The notes: generated by a model from the letters alone, not told the origin. DNA of 42,723 nt from Bacillota bacterium (GCA_012520355.1 JAAYOK010000153.1:1-42723); one strand, 5' to 3'. Shown: positions 8,794 through 17,819, counted from the stretch's first letter. A program made the numbers and translations.

Positions 8794-10328
8794 GGTTCCC
8801 TACTCCTTGACTTGGGTTCTAAGCGCTGCCTGTCCTTGGCACCTAGATAGCGAGGCCGTAAGACCATTTTCCACCAAGGCAGGCGGACTGCGGTATCCTT
8901 CATACCTTGGGCTGTAAAGGAAGTTAGAGCTGAAAGGTATGGAACCCCAAAGGATTGCATGGCCGAAAGTTGCAGAACAATTGCCATGAATCCTAGAACA
9001 AACCCATGCAAACCAAGTACGGAGGAGGTTAAGACCAGAAATAGACGCATGATGACGGCAGCGTCATAGACGTAGGAGACGACAAAGCCTGCAATAGCCG
9101 TAAGTCCCACCACAACGATCATGGGTGCACCAACTAAGCTAGCGTTGACCGCCGCGTCCCCGAGAACAATAGCCCCTACGATACTAATGGCTTGACCCAC
9201 CGGGCGAGGCAAACGGACACCACCCTCTCTTAAGATTTCAAAGACCAAGCCCATGAGTACCACTTCCACAAAACCAGGAAAGGGTACATTCTTGCGGGCA
9301 GCCGCAATGCTGAGGGCCAAGGGTGTTGGAATGAGCTGTGGATGATAGGCGATCAGGGCTAAATAAATGGCAGGAGTACTGGTTGTAAGGAAAAAGCTGA
9401 TATAGCGTAAGAAACGATGAAATGTTCCCGCCAGCCAATGGTTATAGTAGTCCTCGTTGGCTTGAAAGATTTCCACGAACAGATGGGGCATGGTGAGGGC
9501 AAAGGGGCTACCGTCAACGATAACTGCCACTCTTCCTTCGAGGATCTTAGCCGCGACAATATCGGGCCGCTCGGTATACCCAACAGTGGGCAGGGAAAAG
9601 TTCGGGCCATCTTGGATCAGTTCCTGAATATAACCGGAATCGAGAACCGCATCAATCTCGATTCTCTCCATCCGTTTCACGACTTCATCCACCAAGTCCA
9701 CGGATACAATCGGCTCCACGTAAACAATCGCTGTTTTCGTCTTCGTTTGCTTGCCCACATCGAGATACTTGACTTTTAACTGGGGACCTGCGATTTTGCG
9801 CCTCACCAAATTGACATTGACCCCCAAATCTTCGGTAAAACCTTGGCGGGGTCCCCGGACTACAGTCTCCGACTCAGGTTCGGTAATGGTCCTCCGATCC
9901 CAACCAGGAGCCTCAACCATGATACCAAAGTTGCAGCCCTCCACAAGTACCACTCCAGAGCCTCGGGCAATGGCATCAACTAACTTCATGTAATGGGATG
10001 AAGAGGCCACCTGATCACTTTGGACCACCCGCTCACTAATAAAGTCAGCTAGTTCTTGTCCGGAGCTTCTTAGCGGCAAGGAGCTCGTCATGAGGGGCCG
10101 CATGACATATTGGCTCAGAAACTCTGAGTTGGTCATATTGTCGGCAAAGATCAAGACACAAGAACGAGAGTTGGGTTCTGCGGTGCGAAAACGGCGATAC
10201 ATAATGCTTTCATCATGAATCAAGATATCACGTTGGAACCAATTCAGGTTTCTTTCCAGGGAAGGGCTCAGCCGCTCTAAGCCTTTCACGTTCGGTTTAT
10301 GCTTTTTGGCTCTTTTCCAAAAGAACAT
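8790..10328 (-). CDS. Spore germination protein, GerA family
   Basis: DILIHDES...YRRFRTAEPNSRSC...RMERIEIDAVLDSGYIQELIQDGPNFSLPTVGYTERPDIVAAKILEGRVAVIVDGSPFALTMPHLF is diagnostic of the GerA family. SD GGGAGGG precedes ATG at 10328. Confidence 0.96.
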   Translation of the reverse strand: MFFWKRAKKHKPNVKGLERLSPSLERNLNWFQRDILIHDESIMYRRFRTAEPNSRSCVLIFADNMTNSEFLSQYVMRPLMTSSLPLRSSGQELADFISERVVQSDQVASSSHYMKLVDAIARGSGVVLVEGCNFGIMVEAPGWDRRTITEPESETVVRGPRQGFTEDLGVNVNLVRRKIAGPQLKVKYLDVGKQTKTKTAIVYVEPIVSVDLVDEVVKRMERIEIDAVLDSGYIQELIQDGPNFSLPTVGYTERPDIVAAKILEGRVAVIVDGSPFALTMPHLFVEIFQANEDYYNHWLAGTFHRFLRYISFFLTTSTPAIYLALIAYHPQLIPTPLALSIAAARKNVPFPGFVEVVLMGLVFEILREGGVRLPRPVGQAISIVGAIVLGDAAVNASLVGAPMIVVVGLTAIAGFVVSYVYDAAVIMRLFLVLTSSVLGLHGFVLGFMAIVLQLSAMQSFGVPYLSALTSFTAQGMKDTAVRLPWWKMVLRPRYLGAKDRQRLEPKSRSREP

Positions 10329-10383
10329 CGCACACTTCCCTCCCACTTTTTGCTAGTATATCCAAAAAGAGAAGGAATATAAA

Positions 10384-10407
10384 AAGTCGACCCTCACGAG
10401 TCGACTT
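10384..10407 (-). terminator. Terminator downstream of the glgP-isomerase pair
   Basis: Minus strand AAGTCGAC-tcgtgagg-GTCGACTTTTTA, perfect 8-bp stem plus T tract. Confidence 0.8.
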
Positions 10408-10428
10408 AGTTTCTACTTCACACTTCAC

Positions 10429-11190
10429 CTATTGATCATTCTGGGCCCTGCGCAAGCTGGCTAAACCAGCACGAATACTCTCTGGTGGAGAGATTTTGTA
10501 GACTTCCGTCTCCAAAATTAGCCACTCTACCCCAGTGTCTAAAGTGGTCTTCAGCACCGTGGGCAAGTCCAAACGTCCATAACCAACATCTGTCTGCCTG
10601 TTTTCATCATCAAAGTCCTTAATATGCACAAGTGGTGTGCGTCCCGCATATTTCCGCAAGTACCCCACTGGGTTCTCTCCCCCATGGAGAATCCAGCCCA
10701 GATCGAGCTGGGCAAAAACAGACTGTGGATCAACCGCTGCAAAAAAGTGATCCAGAGCATAGGAGCCGTCCAAAAGCACGAACTCAAAGCTGTGATTATG
10801 ATATCCCAAGCGAAAGCCCTGGTCCGCTACTCGTTTTCCGATCTCACTGAGATCCTTGGCAAAACGACGCCAGTTTTCAGCCGAACTTTGGTCAAAGCCT
10901 TGAGGGGGCACAGGGCAGACTAGAGTACGGTTCCCTAAAACCCGATTATAGGTGATCTCTTCCTCTAGATGCTCCTGCAAACGTTCAAAGGATACATGAC
11001 TACTGACCGCCTGGAGATTGAGCCTTGCCAAGTGGTCCTTCATTTCTTCACTGGGTAGACTGCCATAACCGGCAAATTCGACCCCTTCATACCCAAGCCC
11101 GGCTGCGAGTTCGAGGGCTGCAACGAAATCTTGCCCGGCTAGTTCTCGTAAGGAATACAATTGCAAAGCGATGGGATGCTTATTCATCAT
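10429..11190 (-). CDS. Sugar phosphate isomerase/epimerase (xylose-isomerase-like TIM barrel)
   Basis: LQLYSLRELAGQDFVAALELAAGLGYEGVEFAGYGSL, YHNHSFEF, HIKDFDDENRQTDVGYGRLDLPTVL. Confidence 0.9.
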   Translation of the reverse strand: MMNKHPIALQLYSLRELAGQDFVAALELAAGLGYEGVEFAGYGSLPSEEMKDHLARLNLQAVSSHVSFERLQEHLEEEITYNRVLGNRTLVCPVPPQGFDQSSAENWRRFAKDLSEIGKRVADQGFRLGYHNHSFEFVLLDGSYALDHFFAAVDPQSVFAQLDLGWILHGGENPVGYLRKYAGRTPLVHIKDFDDENRQTDVGYGRLDLPTVLKTTLDTGVEWLILETEVYKISPPESIRAGLASLRRAQNDQ

Positions 11191-11196
11191 GACCTC

Positions 11197-13644
11197 CTAG
11201 CGCAATTTCCAAATCCGTTGACTATACTCTTCAATCGTCCGGTCACTCGAAAAGTAACCAGCATGACCAATATTGATGATGGCCTTTTTCCACCAGATGT
11301 CCGGTTGTCGGTACTGAGCATCAATCTGTTCGTGCGCTTCTCTATAAGCTGCAAAGTCTTGCAGGATAAAGTAAGGATCAGCCATACCACCCCAGCCATG
11401 GAGTAAGCCATGGCGAAGGTCCTGATAGAGTGCGAGCTTTTGGGCATTGACAAAGCCGTCTACAAGCTGATCGAGCACTTGCTTGAGGTAGGGATCCGCC
11501 AAGTAGAGATCGTAGGGACGATAGTTTTGTTCACCGTAGTATCGGCTGGTTTCCTCCGCCCTCAGGCCAAAGATAAAGATATTTTCCTCACCCACCGCCT
11601 GGGCGATCTCTACATTTGCTCCGTCTAGGGTGCCAATGGTCAGGGCTCCGTTGAGCATAAACTTCATGTTCCCCGTCCCTGATGCTTCCTTTCCTGCCGT
11701 AGAAATCTGCTCGCTCACGTCGGAGGCAGGAATAATGGCCTCGGCCAGAGACACTCGATAATTCTCTAAGAACACGACTTTGAGCTTGCCATGGATGGTA
11801 GGATCATTGTTGATTCGTTCACCCACATCATGAATCAGCTTAATGATGAGCTTGGCCATGCCATAACCTGGTGCAGCCTTGGCACCGAAAATGAAGGTGC
11901 GGGGATGCAGATCAAAACTAGGATCCTCTAAGAGACGGTTATACAGGTAAAGAACGTGTAGAATATTCAGGAGTTGCCGTTTGTACTCGTGTAGCCTCTT
12001 GATCTGCACATCAAAAATTGAGCTTGGATCGACCTGGATGTGATTGTGATCCGCGATGTATTTCGCCAGGGCGATCTTATTGTTATGTCGGATCGCGGCC
12101 AAAGCTTCTTGTGTGCCCTTATCATCTTGATAGGGAAGGAAATTTGCGAGCTCCTCTGGATGCTTGATCCAACCTGGCCCGATGCGATCTGTTATGAGCT
12201 CTGCAAGCCCCCGATTGGCCTTCAGCAAAAAACGCCTAAAGGTGACACCATTGGTCACATTGGTGAACTTTTCCGGGTAGAAATCAGCGAACTCCGCAAA
12301 AACCTCATCACGTAAAATCTGGCTGTGCAATCTAGCTACACCATTAACAGAAAAGGAACCAACGATGCAAAGATGGGCCATCTTCACTTCATGATGGGCA
12401 ATGACGGAGAGGCGGGCGATTCTGTCCCAGTCTCCTGGATAGCGCTCCCAAAGGGAGGCACAAAAACGTTCGTTGATTTCATAGACGATATCCCAGAGCC
12501 TAGGCAAGAGATCGCGAAACAAACCTTCAGGCCAGCGTTCTAAGGCTTCCTCCATAATCGTATGGTTCGTATAAGCAAAGGTTTGCTTCGTAACATTCCA
12601 GGCCTGATCCCAATCTAATCCGTCTTCATCCAGGAGAATCCGCATCAGCTCAGGGATGGCTAGGGCTGGATGGGTATCATTGATGTGAATGACAACATGG
12701 TCTGGGAACTTGGCAAAGTCGGTTCCATGTTGCCTGCGAAATCTCCTGACGATACTTTGGACACTTGCGGATACGAAGAAGTATTGCTGTTTCAGACGGA
12801 GTGCCTTACCTTCTGGGTGATTATCATCAGGATAAAGAACTTTGGAAATGACTTCAGCCAGCTCTTTTTCTTCCAGGGCGTCAAGATACTTACCCTGGCC
12901 AAACAAGCTCATATCAAAGTGTTTGGTTGCCCGAGCAGCCCATAAACGTAGGGAGTTCACCACATCGGACTCATAGCCCAAAATTGGCATTTCATAGGGT
13001 ACAGCCCGCACAGATTGATACCCCTTATGCTCATAAACCAAGCGCCCGTCCACTTCATTGGCCTCTACAAAACCGCCAAACTTGACAATTTCTGTCTCTT
13101 CTGGAAGTGCAATCTCCCAGCTAGAACCGTTCTCTAACCAAGGATCGGAAATTTCGACCTGGTAACCATCGACGATCTTCTGTTGAAAAAGGCCATACTC
13201 ATAGCGAATGCCACAGCCAGTGGCCTTATACCCGAGCGTTGCCAAGGAATCTAAGAAACAAGCGGCTAGACGCCCTAAACCACCATTACCCAACCCTGGA
13301 TCTGGCTCAATTTCTTTGAGTTCCTCCAGATCCAAATCTAATTCATAACAAACTTCCGTGACCACATCTTCGATGCCCAAGTTAATCAGATTATTACTCA
13401 GGGCTCGCCCCATCAAGAATTCCATGGAGAGGTAGTACACTTCTTTACCATCGTAGTTCCCCATGAGTTCACGGGAATACGCTCTTTGCTCCTTAACTAA
13501 ATCCGAAACCACCTGAGTGATTGCTTGGTATATCTGGTCTTTCGAAGCAGCTCGAATGCTACGCCCAAACATTCTTTGTACTTTGGTCTCCAAAGCTGCC
13601 CGAAAGATCCGTTTTTTATCCATTTTTTGGTTCAATTCCTTCAC
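11197..13644 (-). CDS. glgP: Glycogen/starch/alpha-glucan phosphorylase
   Basis: YYLSMEFLMGRALSNNLINLG, EIEPDPGLGNGGLGRLAACFLDSLATL, and PLP-site EASGTGNMKFMLNGALTIGTLDGANVEI. Confidence 0.97.
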   Translation of the reverse strand: MKELNQKMDKKRIFRAALETKVQRMFGRSIRAASKDQIYQAITQVVSDLVKEQRAYSRELMGNYDGKEVYYLSMEFLMGRALSNNLINLGIEDVVTEVCYELDLDLEELKEIEPDPGLGNGGLGRLAACFLDSLATLGYKATGCGIRYEYGLFQQKIVDGYQVEISDPWLENGSSWEIALPEETEIVKFGGFVEANEVDGRLVYEHKGYQSVRAVPYEMPILGYESDVVNSLRLWAARATKHFDMSLFGQGKYLDALEEKELAEVISKVLYPDDNHPEGKALRLKQQYFFVSASVQSIVRRFRRQHGTDFAKFPDHVVIHINDTHPALAIPELMRILLDEDGLDWDQAWNVTKQTFAYTNHTIMEEALERWPEGLFRDLLPRLWDIVYEINERFCASLWERYPGDWDRIARLSVIAHHEVKMAHLCIVGSFSVNGVARLHSQILRDEVFAEFADFYPEKFTNVTNGVTFRRFLLKANRGLAELITDRIGPGWIKHPEELANFLPYQDDKGTQEALAAIRHNNKIALAKYIADHNHIQVDPSSIFDVQIKRLHEYKRQLLNILHVLYLYNRLLEDPSFDLHPRTFIFGAKAAPGYGMAKLIIKLIHDVGERINNDPTIHGKLKVVFLENYRVSLAEAIIPASDVSEQISTAGKEASGTGNMKFMLNGALTIGTLDGANVEIAQAVGEENIFIFGLRAEETSRYYGEQNYRPYDLYLADPYLKQVLDQLVDGFVNAQKLALYQDLRHGLLHGWGGMADPYFILQDFAAYREAHEQIDAQYRQPDIWWKKAIINIGHAGYFSSDRTIEEYSQRIWKLR

Positions 13645-13726
13645 CTACTTTTGCGATTTTTCCTGTCCCCCTCGCAGGATTTCCACCGAAGGAGGGGAAA
13701 CTAATCTATAAAAGGGGGAGATGCTT

Positions 13727-13933
13727 ATGAGTTTTATGTTTGAAAGCGGCGAATACTTCGTACGAATTAAGCGTGAAGGTGGGCACCTAAAAATTACCAT
13801 TTGGGATCGTCGAGGTGACAAACTCCTCAGCGACTTGTTGGGCCCTGATCCTGCACTCCAATTCTGGAATAGAGTAGAAGCCTTAACTGACAAGAACCTG
13901 GTTGCTGACTTAAAGACAAAGGTAGTGTCTTAA
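13727..13933 (+). CDS. Small conserved-looking hypothetical protein (~68-70 aa)
   Basis: MSFMFESGEYFVRIKREGGHLKITIWDRRGDKLLSDLLGPDPALQFWNRVEALTDKNLVADLKTKVVS; SD AAAGGGGGAG upstream, terminator downstream. Confidence 0.65.
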   Translation: MSFMFESGEYFVRIKREGGHLKITIWDRRGDKLLSDLLGPDPALQFWNRVEALTDKNLVADLKTKVVS

Positions 13934-13957
13934 GGGCAACACCACCAATATAGAAAA

Positions 13958-13988
13958 GGCGTCCACCAAACCCAATGGACGTCTTTTT
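13958..13988 (+). terminator. Rho-independent terminator
   Basis: GGCGTCCA-ccaaacccaa-TGGACGTC followed by TTTTTC. Confidence 0.8.
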
Positions 13989-13999
13989 CGGTATTTCCA

Positions 14000-14575
14000 T
14001 TATGATGTACGGCGTGAACCCAAATCTAGAACCTTCAAAGCATGGAAAATCGCGGAATAGACATAAGCGATATAGGTTGGATCCATTTCAGCCACTCGGC
14101 TAAACGCATCTCCCTTATGTGTTGTCTTATAGGCGGGTTCCAAGCCGTTGAGGGACTCGGCCATCAATTGGCTCAGATCATCCCGCTCGAAAAACAGCTT
14201 TTGATTGGATAGAATCTCACTGACCGCAAAGCCCAAAATCGCCTCAGTTGTATTGGTCAACTCTACGCGATCATGTTCATGCCTGGGACTGACCTTAACC
14301 AATTGTAGTGCTTTGTAACACTCTAGCATCACCTTATTGAAGAGACCTGTTTCCAAATCCTCAAGCTCCAAACCTGGAGGCTTCGGTTGGCCCGTCAAAA
14401 GTGGATGATATCGGTGCTGGAGCCGGTTCAGCATCTGAGCCTTGATGTCGTCTTGGCACATAGAACAGCTGCAGGCCCTTTTGTCCTCTTCAAGCACCTT
14501 TTCAACTGCTTGCTCAACCACATCCTCCATGGCATTGTGGATAGCATAGTCTTCTGGTCGTATCCTCACAACCAT
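14000..14575 (-). CDS. ComFB-family protein with apparent second ComFB-like repeat
   Basis: N-terminal IHNAMEDVVEQAVEKVLEEDKRACSCSMCQDDIKAQMLNRLQHRYHP matches the ComFB pattern (C-x-C-x2-C-x2-D-I-x-A-x2-L-N-x-L-x-x-x-Y). C-terminal half repeats the layout without the cysteines. Confidence 0.8.
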   Translation of the reverse strand: MVVRIRPEDYAIHNAMEDVVEQAVEKVLEEDKRACSCSMCQDDIKAQMLNRLQHRYHPLLTGQPKPPGLELEDLETGLFNKVMLECYKALQLVKVSPRHEHDRVELTNTTEAILGFAVSEILSNQKLFFERDDLSQLMAESLNGLEPAYKTTHKGDAFSRVAEMDPTYIAYVYSAIFHALKVLDLGSRRTS

Positions 14576-14580
14576 CCTCC

Positions 14581-15372
14581 TCACTTTTGAGCCACAATCA
14601 AGCAATCTTCTCCACCATTATACTCTCCCAGAGCGGAGTTGGCATACACTCCCTCAACCGTGAAACCAACTTGCTCCAATAAAGAAACCATTCTCTGAGG
14701 CTTCACCACTGCTTCCTTACTGGCATAGACAGTGATCTGCGGCTTAGCTGGTTCCTTCGGATAAATATAATTAACTTGGTTCAATAGGCGCAAATCTGGT
14801 GCCAAACCTTTGATTTGCACTACACTCAAGTAGATCTCTTCTGTCAGGGGATGCATACCCTGGAGGGCCAATTCTGGCCATCCTTCTCCGAGCTCAACCT
14901 CTCCTGCCAAGAAGTCAAAGACAAGGTAACCGCCTTCAGTCAAGTGCCTGAAACAGTTGCTGAAAACGGCTAGACGGTCTTGATCGTTATGCATATACAT
15001 GATGGAACAATAAGGAATGATGATCGTCTCGAATGGCTCCCTAAAGGAAAAAGAACGCATATCACTCTCCACCAAAGCAACTTCAGAGGCTCTAGGACCA
15101 AGTCGCTTTGTAGCTTTGCTTAACATAGCGGGAGACAAATCAAGGCCCGTCACATCCAGTCCTGCATCGAGTAAAGGGGGAATCAAACGCCCCGAACCAC
15201 AAGCCAAATCAAGGACTTTCCCACCCCGCTTGGCCGCGAACTGAACATAGAAGGGGTCATCACTACCTTTACTTACCAATAAGTCATACAATTCCGCATT
15301 GGCATAGGGATCCCCTTCTCTTGCTCGCTTCTTCCTTAACAATTCTGCGGCAAAACCAAAATACATGTCCAT
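14581..15372 (-). CDS. Class I SAM-dependent methyltransferase
   Basis: Motif I KVLDLACGSGRLIPPLLDAGLDVTGLDLSPAML. Confidence 0.9.
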   Translation of the reverse strand: MDMYFGFAAELLRKKRAREGDPYANAELYDLLVSKGSDDPFYVQFAAKRGGKVLDLACGSGRLIPPLLDAGLDVTGLDLSPAMLSKATKRLGPRASEVALVESDMRSFSFREPFETIIIPYCSIMYMHNDQDRLAVFSNCFRHLTEGGYLVFDFLAGEVELGEGWPELALQGMHPLTEEIYLSVVQIKGLAPDLRLLNQVNYIYPKEPAKPQITVYASKEAVVKPQRMVSLLEQVGFTVEGVYANSALGEYNGGEDCLIVAQK

Positions 15373-15382
15373 ATCTCAAATC

Positions 15383-15805
15383 CTAACGCCGTTTATCGAT
15401 AAAGGCGCCTTCAGCACTAGACACACGCCCTACGTAAGCACGGTTCGACTGTTTTCCACTTTGAAGCTTCTTAGCCTCGTCTCGCAACTGTCCGAGACTA
15501 CGTTTGACCAACGATTCTATCACTTCGCTATCTTCTTGTACTCTCACCATCTCTTCCGCTAAAGCGCGTTTTAAAAGAGCAAGCGTTCCAGCCTCGCCGT
15601 CACCCTCTTGCCCTTGAATCTTCTCATCGAGCTTGTCAATCCGGCTGATAACGACTGCTCTTTGATCAAGCAGCGCTAAGAATTCATCACCCACAGCATC
15701 GTCTTCCACGAGCTGTGAAGGGGCAAACTCAGCCATGGACTGGCTGAGTCTGCCTAACTCTTTGCAGAGATCGAGTTTTTGTTGATAGAGTTCAAGGAGC
15801 ATCAC
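15383..15805 (-). CDS. Small coiled-coil protein, probable flagellar chaperone (FliT/FlgN-like)
   Basis: 140 aa, helical; immediately downstream of fliD (6-nt gap), the usual position of FliT. Confidence 0.5.
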   Translation of the reverse strand: MMLLELYQQKLDLCKELGRLSQSMAEFAPSQLVEDDAVGDEFLALLDQRAVVISRIDKLDEKIQGQEGDGEAGTLALLKRALAEEMVRVQEDSEVIESLVKRSLGQLRDEAKKLQSGKQSNRAYVGRVSSAEGAFIDKRR

Positions 15806-15811
15806 TCAAAA

Positions 15812-17230
15812 TCACCCTTGCATGGACATAAGTTGTTGTGTGAGCCAATCACCTTGGGAATAAAGTTGTCCAAGTACTCGTTCCATGGCGGCAAACTTAG
15901 CCCACTGGCTTTCTTCATAGCGAAGGAGACGTTCTTCCATGGCACTTAGGCGAGATTCATAATCACGGATTCGCTCACCAAGGAAACTCTGGTCATAGGA
16001 AATGCTTGCCTTCCCCGCGGTCTGATCGAGACGCTTCATGGCGTTATCCAAGACCGAGGTTAACTTCCTGGAGATCCCTGGTTCAGAGCCTTCTTCAGCA
16101 CCTTGGGCAAAGAGATTCTGCACCGCTTCGGGATTCTCTTCGATGGCTGAACGAAGCTTATCTTCATTGACATGTAATCGACCATATTCAAACCATGAGC
16201 CTGTGGTAATCCCTATTTGGGCTAGACTGATGGTATTTCTATCTTTGTCCTTCACACCAGCGCCTAAAGCAATACGCATTTCACTTAAGAACCCACTAAT
16301 CATGGAATCGGAGCGAAGCAGGCCGCTCTTGGCCTTTTCCTCCCAGAGCTCAATCTCCTTATCGGAAAGATCAGCCCTTTGGGCATCCGTTAGTGGTGGG
16401 AAATCCCGATAGACTTCTTCACGGGTGGCAGCATTGAGCTCGTCAATGAGTTCGTTATACATGTTAACAAACTCTTTGACCTTATCCACAACCGCATCTA
16501 CATCTTGACGTACTTCGATGCGCACCTTAGCGCCTTCAGGTGCGTCGAGCAAGTTCACAGTGACGCCGTTGACGTCGAAGGTGTTGCTACTTTGCTCAGT
16601 TTCAAGGCCATTGATGGTCACGATGGCGTCTTGTCCATTTGTGACGTCATTGCCAAAGATCTCGACAAAAGCATTGTCCCCAACGATTGTCGCATCTGCA
16701 CCTGTCGCGTTTGTGGTGAAGGAAATCGAATCACCATGTGCGAAGGCACTAATGCCCAACTCTTTCTTGGAATTAATTCGAGCCGCGATATCGGCAAGGG
16801 TATCAGTTTCTTTGATTTCTATCTCGACCATATTGTCTTCCGATGTTCCAATCTTAAAATCTTCTCCGTCTCCGACTTTCGGGAAACTGACATTTTCAGC
16901 AATCTGCTGAGCTGACTTCGCTAGTTGCTTGACCTCCAAGTCATAGGTGCCAGCCTGGGCCCTACCGGTTGCAGTCGCGGTTAGAACATCTGTGCGCGAC
17001 GACGAGGCAGTAAACTTCTGCAGAGTGTTGGACAACCTCATGTCGAAAGCGAAATTCCTAAACCGGGATAGTTTCATGTTTATGTCACGATACGCATCCC
17101 GCTTCCACTCGGCTTTTACTTTTTGTTGAAAGACTTTATCCACTGGAATACGTTGGACGGTCATGATATCTTTGATAATTTGTTCGGTATCCATCCCAGA
17201 ATTCAGTCCGGAAATTCTCATCATTCTCAC
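15812..17230 (-). CDS. fliD: Flagellar filament capping protein
   Basis: RISGLNSGMDTEQIIKDIMTVQRIPVDKVFQQKVKAEWKRDAYRDINMKL N-terminus and C-terminal LRYEESQWAKFAAMERVLGQLYSQGDWLTQQL. Confidence 0.96.
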   Translation of the reverse strand: MRMMRISGLNSGMDTEQIIKDIMTVQRIPVDKVFQQKVKAEWKRDAYRDINMKLSRFRNFAFDMRLSNTLQKFTASSSRTDVLTATATGRAQAGTYDLEVKQLAKSAQQIAENVSFPKVGDGEDFKIGTSEDNMVEIEIKETDTLADIAARINSKKELGISAFAHGDSISFTTNATGADATIVGDNAFVEIFGNDVTNGQDAIVTINGLETEQSSNTFDVNGVTVNLLDAPEGAKVRIEVRQDVDAVVDKVKEFVNMYNELIDELNAATREEVYRDFPPLTDAQRADLSDKEIELWEEKAKSGLLRSDSMISGFLSEMRIALGAGVKDKDRNTISLAQIGITTGSWFEYGRLHVNEDKLRSAIEENPEAVQNLFAQGAEEGSEPGISRKLTSVLDNAMKRLDQTAGKASISYDQSFLGERIRDYESRLSAMEERLLRYEESQWAKFAAMERVLGQLYSQGDWLTQQLMSMQG

Positions 17231-17254
17231 CTCATCCTTAAGATTCTACTCTTT

Positions 17255-17282
17255 CTATCGGTAATCCTAACCCTAGTCTTTA
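17255..17282 (-). promoter_or_regulatory. Sigma-D (sigma-28)-type flagellar promoter upstream of fliD
   Basis: Minus strand TAAA-N16-aCCGATAg, 25 bp upstream of the fliD start; matches the TAAA-N14-16-GCCGATAT class. SD-like AAGGATGAGGTG follows. Confidence 0.65.
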
Positions 17283-17328
17283 GCTCTTTTGGACATAGTT
17301 TCCAATTATACAAAGGTATTTCTCCAGA

Positions 17329-17368
17329 GCGGTCCAATCTCCTTTTACTTGGGGGGAGATTGGACCGC
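17329..17368. repeat. Perfect 14-bp inverted repeat in the fliD-csp divergent intergenic region
   Basis: GCGGTCCAATCTCC-ttttacttgggg-GGAGATTGGACCGC. Confidence 0.9.
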
Positions 17369-17409
17369 AAGAGTCAACATATATTGGTGGAAAAGGTTAA
17401 AAATTTAAT

Positions 17410-17438
17410 TTGACAATGTTCCACATCTGTGGTATGGT
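17410..17438 (+). promoter_or_regulatory. Sigma-A promoter of the cold shock gene
   Basis: TTGACA (17410-17415), 17-nt spacer, TATGGT (17433-17438); implies a ~120-nt 5' leader. Confidence 0.75.
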
Positions 17439-17566
17439 GGAAACGGTTAAGACTTTAAATGAAGCGAACACGTATGGCCTCGAGTTCTACCTCAGAGTGA
17501 GCACAAGGTTTTCAAGGTTTGCGTAGTTTAGGCTTTGACTAGAAAACATCTTTAGGAGGCCATTGA

Positions 17567-17764
17567 ATGACTGGTAGAGTTAAATGGTTTAACGCAGAAA
17601 AAGGTTTCGGATTTATTGAGCGCGAAGACGGCGACGACGTGTTTGTACACTTCTCCGCTATCCAAGGCTCCGGTTTCAAATCCCTTAACGAGGGTGAAGA
17701 AGTTAGCTTTGATATCGTGGACGGCGACCGCGGCCCACAAGCTGCTAACGTAGTTCGTCTCTAA
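17567..17764 (+). CDS. Cold shock protein, CspA family
   Basis: [68 protein letters not shown]1 (KGFGFI) and RNP2 (VFVHF). Confidence 0.98.
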   Translation: MTGRVKWFNAEKGFGFIEREDGDDVFVHFSAIQGSGFKSLNEGEEVSFDIVDGDRGPQAANVVRL

Positions 17765-17785
17765 GTTAAAGAACACCATGGATTA

Positions 17786-17819
17786 AAAAGCTCCATTCTG
17801 CGGAATGGGGCTTTTTTTG
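17786..17819 (+). terminator. Rho-independent terminator of csp
   Basis: AGCTCCATTC-tgcg-GAATGGGGCT followed by TTTTTTT. Confidence 0.9.

Noticed and set aside
9417-9779. 120-aa plus-strand ORF
   Set aside because: Antisense to the GerA-family gene; no motif support.
16505-16915. 136-aa and 130-aa overlapping plus-strand ORFs
   Set aside because: Both are antisense to fliD, in competing frames.
17329-17368. Rho-independent terminator for fliD or csp
   Set aside because: It lies upstream of both genes and has no T tract on either strand.
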